NCBI GenBank assembly: GCA_046350295.1
Contig: JAXMAR010000008.1
Span: 124,001 to 188,000, forward strand
Length of the DNA: 64,000 nucleotides
Reading direction: 5' to 3'
Source: JAXMAR01 sp046350295
Lineage (GTDB): Bacteria > Planctomycetota > Planctomycetia > Gemmatales > Gemmataceae
Shown here: positions 16,229-24,874 of the stretch, piece by piece
Numbering within the stretch: position 1 is the first letter of the stretch
How the letters are laid out: the number at the start of each line of letters is the position of its first letter
Program-made: the position numbers and the translations under genes
The notes under the pieces: model-generated
What the model saw: only the letters and a program-made list of their open reading frames with translations
What the model was told of the DNA's origin: nothing
Databases searched by the model: none

Positions 16229-17911
16229 TCAGGAGGGCGCGACGTCCTCTTCCCAGAACTCGTTCGCGAAGCGGGCGGCGCCACGCTCCGCTTCGCGCCG
16301 GCGCAGCTCGACGCGGCGGATCTTCCCGGACAGCGTCTTGGGCAGCTCGCCGAACTCGATCCGCCGCACGCGCTGATACGGCGCCAGCCGCTGCCGGACG
16401 AAAGCGAAGAGCGAGCGCGCCGGCGCGAGGCCGGCCGCGACGCCCGGCCGGAGCACGATGAACGCCTTGGGCACGGCGAGCCGCAGCGCGTCCGGGCTGG
16501 GAACGACGGCGGCCTCGGCAACCGCCTCATGCTCGAGCAGGGCGCTCTCGATCTCGAACGGGCTGATGCGATAATCCGAGCTCTTGAAGACGTCGTCGGC
16601 CCGGCCCACGTACCACAGATAACCGTCCTCGTCGCGGCGGGCGACGTCCGCGGCGCGGTAGTACGCGCCGCCGAGCAGGTCCGCCGAACGCTCGGCGTTA
16701 TCGAGATAGCACTGCATGAGACCGGCCGGGCGCGGCTGGAGCGCCACGGCGACCTCCCCTTCCGCGCCGGGATTGTCGTCGCTATCGAGCAGTTGCACGT
16801 GGTAACCGGGAAGGGGCCGGCCCATGGCGCCGGGTTTGACGGGCTGTCCCGGCGTGTTGCCGACGAGGGCGGTGGTCTCCGTTTGCCCGTAGCCATCGCG
16901 GAGCGTCACGCCCCAGGCCTGCCGGACACGTTCGATGATTTCGGGGTTGAGCGGCTCGCCGGCGCTGACGGCCTCACGCAGCCGCACGGGATGGGCCGCC
17001 AGGTCTTCGAGGATGAGCATGCGCCAGACTGTGGGCGGGGCGCAGAGCGTTGTCACCGGATAGCGGGCCAGGGCGGCGAGCGCCCGTCCGGCATCGAAGC
17101 GTGTCTGGTTGAAGATGAACACGGTCGCCGCGGCGTTCCAGGGAGCGAAGAACGAGCTCCAGGCGTGCTTGGCCCAACCGGGCGAGCTGATGTTCCAGTG
17201 GACGTCTCCGGGTCTGAGGCCGATCCAGTACATCGTCGATAAATGCCCGATCGGATAGCTGCGTTGCGTGTGCAGCACCATCTTCGGCTTGGCGGTCGTG
17301 CCCGAGGTGAAGTAAAGGAGAAAGGGCTGGTCGGGCGCCGTCGGGCCGTCCGGAACGAAGACACCAGAACAGCCCTGCGCCACGTCATAGGGCTGAGCGT
17401 GCGGGCCGGGCGGCGCCCCGGCCACGATGCGCGTCACGGCTGCCGGCAGGCCCGCGCAGCGCTCCAGGCCCGCCGTGTCGGTAACGACGTAACGGATGCC
17501 GCCCCGCTCCACGCGCTCGAGCAGATCGGCGGCGGTGAGGAGGGTCGCGGCCGGGCTGACGACGGCGCCCAGCTTGAGACAGGCCAGCGTCACCTCCCAC
17601 AGGGGGGCCACGTTGGGCAGGAGCGTGAGCAGCCGATCGCCGGCGCGGGCGCCGAGTCCGCGCAGGTAGTTCGCGACCCGATTGGAACGTTCGCTGAGCT
17701 GGCCGAAGGAGAGCCGGGTCTCGTCTCCCGCTTCGTCGACGATCCAGAGCGCCGGCCGCTCGTTGCCGCGTGCCATCGGGTCGAAGTAGTCGAGTCCCCA
17801 GTTGAAGGGTTGCGCTTCGGGCCAGCGGAAGCCGGCGTAGGCCGCCTGATAGTCGTCGCGGTGGGCGAGCAGAAGATCGCGCGCTTCGAGAAAGCTGGCG
17901 GCGGAGGACAT
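16229..17911 (-). CDS. Acyl-CoA synthetase (AMP-forming, medium-chain type)
   Basis: 560 residues from the ATG at 17911. ANL-superfamily motifs in order: the P-loop-like LLYFTSGTTAKPKMVLHT, the A5 motif DGYGQTETTA, the adenylate motif around YRAADVARRDEDGYLWYVGRADD, and the C-terminal catalytic lysine motif LPKTLSGKIRRVEL. The sequence HTQRSYPIGH followed by DVHWNISSPGWAKHAWSS resembles the ACSM/medium-chain acyl-CoA ligase branch. It activates a carboxylic acid to its acyl-CoA with ATP in the cytoplasm. It is divergent from the Rieske gene. Chain-length preference is inferred only. Confidence 0.88.
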   Translation of the reverse strand: MSSAASFLEARDLLLAHRDDYQAAYAGFRWPEAQPFNWGLDYFDPMARGNERPALWIVDEAGDETRLSFGQLSERSNRVANYLRGLGARAGDRLLTLLPNVAPLWEVTLACLKLGAVVSPAATLLTAADLLERVERGGIRYVVTDTAGLERCAGLPAAVTRIVAGAPPGPHAQPYDVAQGCSGVFVPDGPTAPDQPFLLYFTSGTTAKPKMVLHTQRSYPIGHLSTMYWIGLRPGDVHWNISSPGWAKHAWSSFFAPWNAAATVFIFNQTRFDAGRALAALARYPVTTLCAPPTVWRMLILEDLAAHPVRLREAVSAGEPLNPEIIERVRQAWGVTLRDGYGQTETTALVGNTPGQPVKPGAMGRPLPGYHVQLLDSDDNPGAEGEVAVALQPRPAGLMQCYLDNAERSADLLGGAYYRAADVARRDEDGYLWYVGRADDVFKSSDYRISPFEIESALLEHEAVAEAAVVPSPDALRLAVPKAFIVLRPGVAAGLAPARSLFAFVRQRLAPYQRVRRIEFGELPKTLSGKIRRVELRRREAERGAARFANEFWEEDVAPS

Positions 17912-18051
17912 CCAGACGCTCCGGGATGGAACCGGGCCTCGCATGCGCGCACATCCCTGCATTCGCGCTGGAGACCGCTCCTGGCGCATCGTACCCACGG
18001 GGCGAGGGTTCGGCCAAGCAATCTCCGTCGCTTCCTCCGCCGTGCCGCCAT

Positions 18052-18082
18052 TTGACAAGAAAACCCTCTCCGCTACCATAAT
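18052..18082 (+). promoter_or_regulatory. Candidate sigma-70-type promoter for the Rieske-cytochrome operon
   Basis: TTGACA (18052-18057) is a perfect -35 hexamer. TACCAT at 18074-18079 (16-nt spacer) or CATAAT at 18077-18082 (19-nt spacer) could serve as the -10. It lies about 195 nt before the Rieske start, in the 365-nt spacer between the divergent acyl-CoA synthetase and Rieske genes. I see no other feature in that spacer. Confidence 0.4.
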
Positions 18083-18276
18083 CCATACCTACCTTTACCC
18101 GGAAGCGGCCGGCGACGGCTCCCACCCATCGCGGCGTCTTTCCCGGTTCGTGGCATGAAAAGCACCCCGCCTTCGCTTTCTCTAGATGGTGGACTTGGCC
18201 GGCGCGGATGAAGGACCGTGCTACTTTCCCACAGGTGGGCCGCGAAGAGTTCGGCCCCCCTTCACGGAGTCTCGCC

Positions 18277-18858
18277 ATGGCGGAACACAATCGCCGCTCC
18301 TTGCTCAGATGGGCCATCTTCGGCCTGGGCGCCGTCTTCACGGCAATCCTCGGCTTCCCCGCCATCGCCTACCTCATCGATCCGCGCCATCGCGGCGGCG
18401 CCAAGGGGGATTTCCGCCTTGTCGACGGCATCAAGATCGCCGACCTCCAGCAGGGGCAGCCCAAGCAGGGCTTCATCCGCGACGTGCGCCGCGACGCCTG
18501 GACCCTGCACCCCACCGACGTCATCGGCCGTGTCTGGGTCGTGAAGCTCAAGGACGTCACGCGTCCCGACCCGGCGAAGAAGGACGATCCGGACATGGTG
18601 GTGATGACCACGGTCTGCCCGCACCTCGGCTGCTCCGTGAACATGAAGGTCGAGGGGGGCGCTCCCACCGGCTTCTCCTGCCCCTGCCACAACGGGCAAT
18701 TCGATCTCAACGGCGCCCGCTCGGCCGTCGAGCCCAATCCCCCACCGCGCGGCATGGACACGCTCGACTGGCAGATCGACCCGGCCAACGCGGACAAGCT
18801 CCTGGTGCGCTACGTGAACTTCCGTCAGTTGGAGAAGGAAAAGATCGAGAAGACGTAG
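18277..18858 (+). CDS. Rieske [2Fe-2S] iron-sulfur protein of a cytochrome bc complex
   Basis: 193 residues from the ATG at 18277, preceded by CGGAG. The N-terminus (EHNRRSLLRWAIFGLGAVFTAILGFPAIAYLI) is a twin-Arg-like membrane anchor. Cluster ligands are in CPHLGC (C114, H116; C119 for the disulfide) and CPCHNGQF (C135, H138; C137 for the disulfide). This is the high-potential cluster protein that takes electrons from quinol at the outer face of the membrane. The cytochrome b/c gene begins 132 nt later on the same strand, so the two form a bc-type complex. Confidence 0.92.
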   Translation: MAEHNRRSLLRWAIFGLGAVFTAILGFPAIAYLIDPRHRGGAKGDFRLVDGIKIADLQQGQPKQGFIRDVRRDAWTLHPTDVIGRVWVVKLKDVTRPDPAKKDDPDMVVMTTVCPHLGCSVNMKVEGGAPTGFSCPCHNGQFDLNGARSAVEPNPPPRGMDTLDWQIDPANADKLLVRYVNFRQLEKEKIEKT

Positions 18859-18990
18859 GCGTGATTGGAGGTTTTTGATTGCAGATTGTTGATTGTGGTT
18901 GCGATTCGAGAGCGATTCCGCAAGTGCAATCTCAATCTGGAATCCGAAAGTCCTTCGATAACGGCACTGGCAATCACAAGGGGAATCGCC

Positions 18991-21237
18991 GTGGGCAAGC
19001 TCCTCGACTGGCTCGATCACCGCACCGGCTACCGCAAGCTGCGCGACGCGCTGCTGCTCGAGCATATTCCCGGAGGCGCCAAGTGGCGCTACGTCTGGGG
19101 CAGCACCCTCGCCTTCGTCTTCTCGATCCAGCTCGTCACCGGCATCCTCCTCATGACCGCCTACGTCCCCGGCGACACCGACGCCTGGGGCAGCGTCTAC
19201 TACATCCAGTACGAGATGGACTTCGGCTGGCTCATCCGCGGCCTGCACCACTTCGGCTCGCAGACCATGGTCGTCCTCCTCGGCCTGCACATGCTCCAGG
19301 TCGTCATCGCCGGCGCCCATCTGCCGCCGCGCGAGGTCAACTGGTGGCTCGGCCTCGCCCTCTTCGGACTCGTCCTGGCGCTCAGTCTGACGGGCTACCT
19401 CCTCCCCTGGGACCAGAAGGGTTACTACGCCACCCAGGTCGCGACCAACATCATCGGCAACCTGCCCCTGATCGGACCTTTCGTCCAGAAGGTCCTCGTG
19501 GGCGGTCCGGAATACGGCAACGCGACGCTCACCCACTTCTTCTCGCTGCACGTGGGCATCCTGCCGCCGCTGCTGATCCTCTTCGTCGTCCTGCACCTGG
19601 CCGCCTTCCGCCGCCACGGCGTCACCGCTCCGAAAGCCGCGCTCGAGAACCCGGAGCGCGCCCTCGAGCCCAGGAGCACGGCGGCGACCGTCATCCTCAT
19701 CGTTCGCGACCTCGTGATCGCGCTGGCGGTCGGCGGCGGCGCCTGGTACCTCGGCGTTCCGAAGGTGAGCTGCGTGCTGATGGGTGGCCTGTTTGTCTAC
19801 TTCGCCGTCACCCGCCTGTTCGACAAGCCGGAGGCCATGGGGCACTTCTGGCCCGATCAGGCGTTTCGCGACCTGGTCGTCTGCCTCTGGATCTTCGCGA
19901 TCATGCTGTCGCTGGTCGTCTTCTCCGAGCATGGCCACAAGCTGGAAACAGCGGTCCCGGCCGAGGAGCCGGGCCTCTATGAGTACTGGGCCAAGGCGGG
20001 CCAGCGCGGTCTCGGCGCCAATCTCGACGCGCCGGCCGATCGCATGACCGAGGAGTATCCGGCCCGCCCCGAATGGTATTTCCTGTCGTTGTTCCAGCTC
20101 CTCAAGTACTTCAAGGGGGACCAGGAAATCATCGGCACCGTCATCATTCCGGCGGGTCTGGGATTGGCGCTGTTCCTCTTGCCGCTGCTGGGCTATGGGC
20201 GGATGCGCCCGTTCGGGCACATCCTCGGCGTCCTGGTCGTCCTCGGCATGCTCATCGGGGCGGCGGCTCTGACCTTCCTCGCCATCGCCGACGATTCGCC
20301 CGACCCGCTCATCGGCGGCCTCGGCGGCTCGGAGAACGCCAAGAAGTTCCGCGAGCGGCTCAAGGGCGCCGAAGAGGAGGCCCGGCTCGCCGTGCAGGCG
20401 GCGGCGCACGGAATCCCCGCCGAGGGGGCCCGCTTCCTCGTGCGGAGCAACCCGCTCATCGCCGGCAAGAAGCTGTTCAAGCTGCACTGCGCCGCCTGCC
20501 ATGCCTACGACTTCAAGGAACCCGGCGAGGCGACGGACAAGAAGGCGGGGAAGAAAAGCGAGGCGAAAGCGTCCGACCTCACGGGTTATGCGACCGAGGC
20601 CTGGATCCGCGGGCTGCTCGAGAACCCCAAGGACCCGAAATACTTCGGGCACACGCCCCGTCTCAAGGAGATGGTGGAGTGGCGCGAGGGGGTCGACGAA
20701 GGCCGTGAGGCGATGAACGCCGCGCAGAAAAAGGAACAGGACCAGAGCTTCGATGACATCGCCTGGTTTCTCGCGAGCCAGGCGCTCGACCCGGATGCGC
20801 GCAAGGAGAAGCTCAAGGCCGACACGGCTTTCGCCGCCCGCTGGGAAAAAGGCATGGCCGCTTACAAGGAAAACTGCAAGACCTGCCACAATATCGACGA
20901 CGTCGTCGCGGGCGGCCGCAAGGGGCCGGACTTCACCGGCTACGGCTCGCAGGACTGGATCCACACGATGATCCTGGCGCCGACGCATCGCAGCCGCTAT
21001 CCCGACCGGGGCAAGACCGTTCGCAACACGATGCCGGCGTTCCGTCCAGCCGCCGATACGCCGGCGGGCAAGTTCCGCCTGGACGAGTTCAGCGAGCTTT
21101 ATCCGGATTTCCCGAAGGACAAGGTGATCGCGCTGACCGATTACGAGCGTGAGCTGATTGTCCGCTTCCTGATGAGGGATGAGCGTGTCGTCTTCGGCGC
21201 CCTGCCGGTCGCGGGGCCGCCGCCCGCGAAAAAATGA
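18991..21237 (+). CDS. Cytochrome b (b6 plus subunit IV type) fused to a dihaem cytochrome c
   Basis: Start GTG at 18991, with AAGGGG upstream; the conserved b6 N-terminus (LDWLDHRTGYRKLRDALLLEHIPGG) begins there. 748 residues. The N-terminal part has four membrane helices with haem b histidines in RGLHHFGSQ/LGLHMLQ and LTHFFSLHVG/VVLHLAAF. A subunit-IV-like part with the quinol-site PEWYFL-type motif (ARPEWYFLSLFQLLKYF) follows, with further helices to about residue 440. The C-terminal region is extracytoplasmic with two c-haem sites, CAACH (500-504) and CKTCH (629-633). One polypeptide thus replaces cytochrome b, subunit IV and the cytochrome c1/f partner. Known quinol-oxidising complexes usually split these functions. 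It pairs with the Rieske protein upstream and the small cytochrome c downstream. Confidence 0.9.
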   Translation: MGKLLDWLDHRTGYRKLRDALLLEHIPGGAKWRYVWGSTLAFVFSIQLVTGILLMTAYVPGDTDAWGSVYYIQYEMDFGWLIRGLHHFGSQTMVVLLGLHMLQVVIAGAHLPPREVNWWLGLALFGLVLALSLTGYLLPWDQKGYYATQVATNIIGNLPLIGPFVQKVLVGGPEYGNATLTHFFSLHVGILPPLLILFVVLHLAAFRRHGVTAPKAALENPERALEPRSTAATVILIVRDLVIALAVGGGAWYLGVPKVSCVLMGGLFVYFAVTRLFDKPEAMGHFWPDQAFRDLVVCLWIFAIMLSLVVFSEHGHKLETAVPAEEPGLYEYWAKAGQRGLGANLDAPADRMTEEYPARPEWYFLSLFQLLKYFKGDQEIIGTVIIPAGLGLALFLLPLLGYGRMRPFGHILGVLVVLGMLIGAAALTFLAIADDSPDPLIGGLGGSENAKKFRERLKGAEEEARLAVQAAAHGIPAEGARFLVRSNPLIAGKKLFKLHCAACHAYDFKEPGEATDKKAGKKSEAKASDLTGYATEAWIRGLLENPKDPKYFGHTPRLKEMVEWREGVDEGREAMNAAQKKEQDQSFDDIAWFLASQALDPDARKEKLKADTAFAARWEKGMAAYKENCKTCHNIDDVVAGGRKGPDFTGYGSQDWIHTMILAPTHRSRYPDRGKTVRNTMPAFRPAADTPAGKFRLDEFSELYPDFPKDKVIALTDYERELIVRFLMRDERVVFGALPVAGPPPAKK

Positions 21238-21372
21238 TGGGCGAGACCTTTTTTTTACAGTACGTTTAGGTGATGGATGGATGCCCGGTCCGGGCGCCCG
21301 ATCATGCCCCGGCCGGGAAAATCGGAGGGAAGAACAACCTCTTGGTTTTCACCGATGAATGGGAGACTCGAC

Positions 21373-21966
21373 ATGGGAATGCGTGCGTGGTTGGTGGGTG
21401 GGACGTTGGCGGCGCTCGCGGCGCTGGCGTTCTTGGCCGGACCAAGCCGGGCGGGAGACGATGAGAAGGCGCAGCAGAAAAAGATCCTGGAGTTCGCGGC
21501 CGCCATCAAGACCGACAAGGACGCGGGCCTCAAGAAGGCGGCCGACATGGGCAAGAAGGTCGACTCGATCGAAGGCATCATGCACGGCTTCAAGCCGCGC
21601 AAGCGCGGCGGCTTCGGCGTCGGCGATACCCCGGGCGCCATCACGCCCGACGGCATCGAGCTTTACATCAACGGCCTGGCCCGCGACGGCATCACCGCGA
21701 CGGCGCTCGGCAAGCAGGCCAAGGCGATCGAGGACCTTTCCTACATCAGCGCCGCTGTCGCCGAGGTGACGCACAGCTTCAACAACAAGGACTTCGGCAA
21801 GAAAGGCAAGACGAAGAAGGAATGGCAGGAGCTGGCCGAGCGGATGCGCGATGGGTCGCTGAAGCTCGCCGCCGCCGCCAAGGCCAAGGGCGCCGCCGAG
21901 ATCAAGACGGCGGCCAAGCTGGTCAACGACGCCTGCAACGCCTGCCACTCGAAGTTCCGCGAGTAG
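21373..21966 (+). CDS. Small exported cytochrome c (cytochrome c'-like)
   Basis: 197 residues from the ATG at 21373, which follows GGGAG with a 7-nt spacer. A signal peptide is present (MGMRAWLVGGTLAALAALAFLAG). The mature protein is helical and Lys-rich, with one C-terminal haem site CNACH eight residues before the end followed by SKFRE. This position is typical of cytochrome c'-type four-helix proteins. The likely role is periplasmic electron transfer linked to the Rieske/cytochrome b-c genes directly upstream (135 nt). A strong terminator follows, so it ends the operon. Confidence 0.8.
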   Translation: MGMRAWLVGGTLAALAALAFLAGPSRAGDDEKAQQKKILEFAAAIKTDKDAGLKKAADMGKKVDSIEGIMHGFKPRKRGGFGVGDTPGAITPDGIELYINGLARDGITATALGKQAKAIEDLSYISAAVAEVTHSFNNKDFGKKGKTKKEWQELAERMRDGSLKLAAAAKAKGAAEIKTAAKLVNDACNACHSKFRE

Positions 21967-21984
21967 GCGGTCGCCACTTTCACG

Positions 21985-22014
21985 AACCGCGCCTTGGTCG
22001 GCGCGGTTTTTTTT
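21985..22014 (+). terminator. Rho-independent terminator after the respiratory genes
   Basis: AACCGCGCC (21985-21993), a 6-nt loop and GGCGCGGTT (22000-22008) form a perfect 9-bp stem. The last T's of the stem run into further T's up to 22014. It stands 18 nt after the stop of the cytochrome c gene and is the clearest intrinsic terminator in the window. Confidence 0.9.
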
Positions 22015-22033
22015 GTCGCCTGAACGGTGAAGA

Positions 22034-23212
22034 TCAAGGGCCGGCCAGTTGCACGAGGCTGGCGCGGGCCCGGGCGCTCTGCTCGGGCGTGAGCGCTTCC
22101 GGCCCGTCGGTGTAGCGCGCCTCCTCATAAAGCGCGGCGAGACCTTGCACCGCATCCGCCCCGGCTGCCGTGGCTGTCTTTTCCAAGGCGCGGGCGATGC
22201 GGCGGTGGTTCCAAAAGCGGGCCGGCGGCCCGAGGGTGAGCAAGGCGAGGTAATCGAAGGCCAGCCGCAACTCGGCACGCGTGGCGACGGCGGCGGGGTT
22301 GACGGGCCAGGGCCCCAGGCCGACCGCGGCGGTTGGCGTCCGCTTCCTCCAGCGCCGCGCGATTTGGTAGGCGACGGCCAGAACGAACGCGGCAAGCGCG
22401 GTCCAGAGGGCGGCGGTGAGCAGCTTGGAAAGGTCGGCGGCGCCCGGCGGGCCGAAGCTGGGGGGCGCGAAGCCGCGGAGTTGAATGCGCGGCAAGCGCA
22501 GGGTTGGCAGGCTCGGCCGGGGCAAGGAGGAAAGGCCGCTCCAGCCCTTCTCGAGGAAGCTGAAGTCGGGAAGATCGAGGGAGCCGCCCTTGGCGATCTG
22601 GCCGTGCAGCTCAGCCAGCGCATCTTGCCAGCCGGGCGATTCCTTGAGCCAGCGCCCGACTTCGGTCTGGTCCAGATCCTCGATCCAGTCCTTGAGTTTT
22701 TTCACCAGCCCGTCCTGCGTCAACCAGGAGTCGGGCGCCGCTTCTCCCTCGGGAATAGACAGGGCCGAAGGCTCGCCCGGCGCGGCCCCGACCTTGGCAT
22801 CGCCGCTATCGGCCCCCGGAACATGGGCGTTCTCGGGCAAAAGCTTCTCCAGCCGCTCTTTGAGGCCTTTGAGCTCGTCGAGGGAAAGGTCTTTGAGGGA
22901 TTTCTTGACGTCCAGCCCTTTCAAGATAGGCTTGAGGCGTTCGGCGAGGGCGGGATCGTTGATGTCGAGCTTGGCCGGCAGCGCGATCTTGCTGCTCTTG
23001 AACTGCTCGAGCAGTTTGCGGGCCAGGTCGAGATCGCGGGCGTGCTCGAGCTGATTCTTGAAAAGGGCTTCGATATCCTTGCCGTCGAACGGGACCGGCT
23101 TGTAGCGGAAACGGTCGTCGTCGAACCGCCCGGAACGCGGCTGGGCGCTCAGCGGTAGCGGCGCCGCCAAGGCAAGGCAAACCACGAGGTAGAGGGGCCG
23201 CGTTCGAGCCAT
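22034..23212 (-). CDS. DUF4129 domain membrane protein
   Basis: 392 residues. Signal peptide at 1-23 (LYLVVCLALAAPLPLSA). A long charged helical region of about 200 residues follows (KDLSLDELKGLKERLEKLLPE), then a Pro-rich stretch, one membrane segment near 270 (LLTAALWTALAAFVLAVAYQIARRW), and a C-terminal cytoplasmic DUF4129 domain (FWNHRRIARALEKTA through ALYEEARYTDGPEALT). DUF4129 proteins often accompany transglutaminase-like or MoxR/vWA loci; here only an ABC ATPase is nearby, divergently. Function unknown. Confidence 0.75.
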   Translation of the reverse strand: MARTRPLYLVVCLALAAPLPLSAQPRSGRFDDDRFRYKPVPFDGKDIEALFKNQLEHARDLDLARKLLEQFKSSKIALPAKLDINDPALAERLKPILKGLDVKKSLKDLSLDELKGLKERLEKLLPENAHVPGADSGDAKVGAAPGEPSALSIPEGEAAPDSWLTQDGLVKKLKDWIEDLDQTEVGRWLKESPGWQDALAELHGQIAKGGSLDLPDFSFLEKGWSGLSSLPRPSLPTLRLPRIQLRGFAPPSFGPPGAADLSKLLTAALWTALAAFVLAVAYQIARRWRKRTPTAAVGLGPWPVNPAAVATRAELRLAFDYLALLTLGPPARFWNHRRIARALEKTATAAGADAVQGLAALYEEARYTDGPEALTPEQSARARASLVQLAGP

Positions 23213-23307
23213 CGCTGATTCCCACCTGTTAAGCTGATCCTACCCGAGCGCCAAGCGGCAGGCAACCAGAGCACAACGGATGGCAGGCCAACGCCTGCTC
23301 CAAGCCC

Positions 23308-24036
23308 ATGATCAAGGTCGACAACCTGTGCAAGTCTTTTCGCGATCTGCGCCGCGGCCAGGTGCTGGCGGTCGATCACGTCACCTTCGAGGCGCGCGCC
23401 GGCGAGGTCTTCGGCCTACTCGGCCCCAACGGCGCCGGCAAAACGACCACCATGCGCATCCTCTGCACGGTCCTCAAGCCGACGAGCGGCACGGCGACGA
23501 TCGCGGGCTACGACGTCGTGGACCAGCCGGCGCAGGTGCGCAACAGCATCGGCTTCCTCTCCAACAACACGGCGATCTACGACCGCATGTCGGCGTGGGA
23601 GATGGTGAGCTACTTCGGGGCCCTCTACGCCATGGAACCCGAGCGGCTGCGCCAACGCCTGGAGGAGGTCTTCGCGGCCCTGCAGATGAACGACTTCCGC
23701 GACGTCCTCGGCGCCAAGATGTCGACCGGCATGCGCCAAAAGGTCTCGATCGCGCGCGCCATCATCCACGATCCGCCCGTCCTCATCTTCGACGAGCCGA
23801 CTGCCGGCCTCGACGTGCTGGTGGCCCGCTCCGTGACCGACAACATCAAACGGCTGCGCGACCTGGGCAAGTGCGTCATCTTCTCGACCCACATCATGCG
23901 CGAGGTCGAGAAACTGTGCGACCGCGTCGCCGTCATCGGCAAGGGACAGATCCGGGCCCTCGGGACCCTCAAGGAACTGCGAGCACAGCACGGCGAGGAG
24001 GATACGGAGGAGCTGTTCTTCCGCCTCGTTTCGTAG
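23308..24036 (+). CDS. ABC transporter ATP-binding protein (NatA/CcmA-like)
   Basis: 242 residues, full nucleotide-binding domain: Walker A GPNGAGKTTT, signature STGMRQK (divergent from LSGGQ but usual in NatA-like ATPases), Walker B VLIFDEPTAGLD and H-loop STHIM. The strand context suggests a short transcript: a DUF4058 gene starts 59 nt later, and no permease gene (NatB/ABC-2 type) lies next to it. Orphan ATPases of this type normally pair with an ABC-2 permease for Na+ or drug export, which must lie elsewhere. The substrate cannot be inferred. Confidence 0.9.
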   Translation: MIKVDNLCKSFRDLRRGQVLAVDHVTFEARAGEVFGLLGPNGAGKTTTMRILCTVLKPTSGTATIAGYDVVDQPAQVRNSIGFLSNNTAIYDRMSAWEMVSYFGALYAMEPERLRQRLEEVFAALQMNDFRDVLGAKMSTGMRQKVSIARAIIHDPPVLIFDEPTAGLDVLVARSVTDNIKRLRDLGKCVIFSTHIMREVEKLCDRVAVIGKGQIRALGTLKELRAQHGEEDTEELFFRLVS

Positions 24037-24094
24037 CGCGGCGGTTGCTGGTCGTTGTATGATGAGCCATGAAGGTTCGACTGGAGGTGGAAGC

Positions 24095-24874
24095 ATGCGC
24101 AGCCCGTTCCCCGGCATGGATCCTTATCTGGAAGACCCCGCCTTCTGGGCCGGCTTCCACCATAAGTTCATCAACTACTGGCAGGAAGCGCTGGACGACG
24201 TGCTGCCTCAGGACTACGAGGCGACAGTCGGCGAACGTGTCTATCTCGTCGAGCACGACCCCGATGCGCGCCGGCTGATCTACCCGGATCTTGCCCTGTC
24301 GGATATCGAGCGGCAGGCCGCGGCGCCTCAACGGGGCGCCACGGCGACGCTCGAACCGACGAACATTCCATTGTTGCTCTTGGACGGTCCGCGCGAAGCT
24401 TACATCGAGATCCTTAAACGGCCCGAGCGCTCGCTCGTTGCGGTTCTGGAACTCCTTTCTCCGGCCAACAAGGAGAACCCCGGTCGAGCAGAGTATTTGA
24501 GCAAGAGAAACGCGCTCTTACATCAGAACGTGCACGTCGTCGAACTCGATCTGCTTCTCGGAGGCAAACGCGTACCGTTCGCCCGGCCGCTTCCGGACGC
24601 CGATTACTTCTATTTGCTATCCAGGGCGGAGGAACGCCCGAATTGCAAGGTCTATTCCTGGACGCTGAGAGATACGTTGCCGACGTTGCCCGTACCGCTG
24701 CGCGATCCAGACAAGGACGTACGGATCAACCTAGCCGAGGTGTTCACAACGACCTACGAACACGGCCGTTACGCCCGGCGACTTGACTATGCCAAGCCTT
24801 GCCCGGCGCCCGTGCGCGGCGAATTGCGCGCATGGGTTGAGGAAAAGGCTCGGGGGACCGGCGCATCCTCATAG
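24095..24874 (+). CDS. DUF4058 family protein
   Basis: 259 residues. The start chosen is ATG 24095 because GGAGGTGG precedes it and the family signature SPFPGMDPYLE follows at once. DUF4058 proteins are common in planctomycetes and cyanobacteria and resemble PD-(D/E)XK/Uma2-like nucleases in pattern: VLELLSPANKENPGR and VHVVELDLLLGG give conserved Glu/Asp and Lys residues. Actual activity is unknown. The 3' end overlaps the convergent dihydroorotase gene by 6 nt. Confidence 0.8.
   Translation: MRSPFPGMDPYLEDPAFWAGFHHKFINYWQEALDDVLPQDYEATVGERVYLVEHDPDARRLIYPDLALSDIERQAAAPQRGATATLEPTNIPLLLLDGPREAYIEILKRPERSLVAVLELLSPANKENPGRAEYLSKRNALLHQNVHVVELDLLLGGKRVPFARPLPDADYFYLLSRAEERPNCKVYSWTLRDTLPTLPVPLRDPDKDVRINLAEVFTTTYEHGRYARRLDYAKPCPAPVRGELRAWVEEKARGTGASS

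Noticed and set aside
16229..18079. A longer acyl-CoA synthetase starting at 18079
   Set aside because: The extra 56 residues are not family-like and would include the promoter region of the divergent Rieske gene; ATG at 17911 fits the family start.
18262..20988. A 900-codon minus-strand open frame across the Rieske and cytochrome genes
   Set aside because: The product is low-complexity and rich in Arg/Glu/Val; the plus strand carries haem and Rieske motifs. It is a shadow of codon bias.
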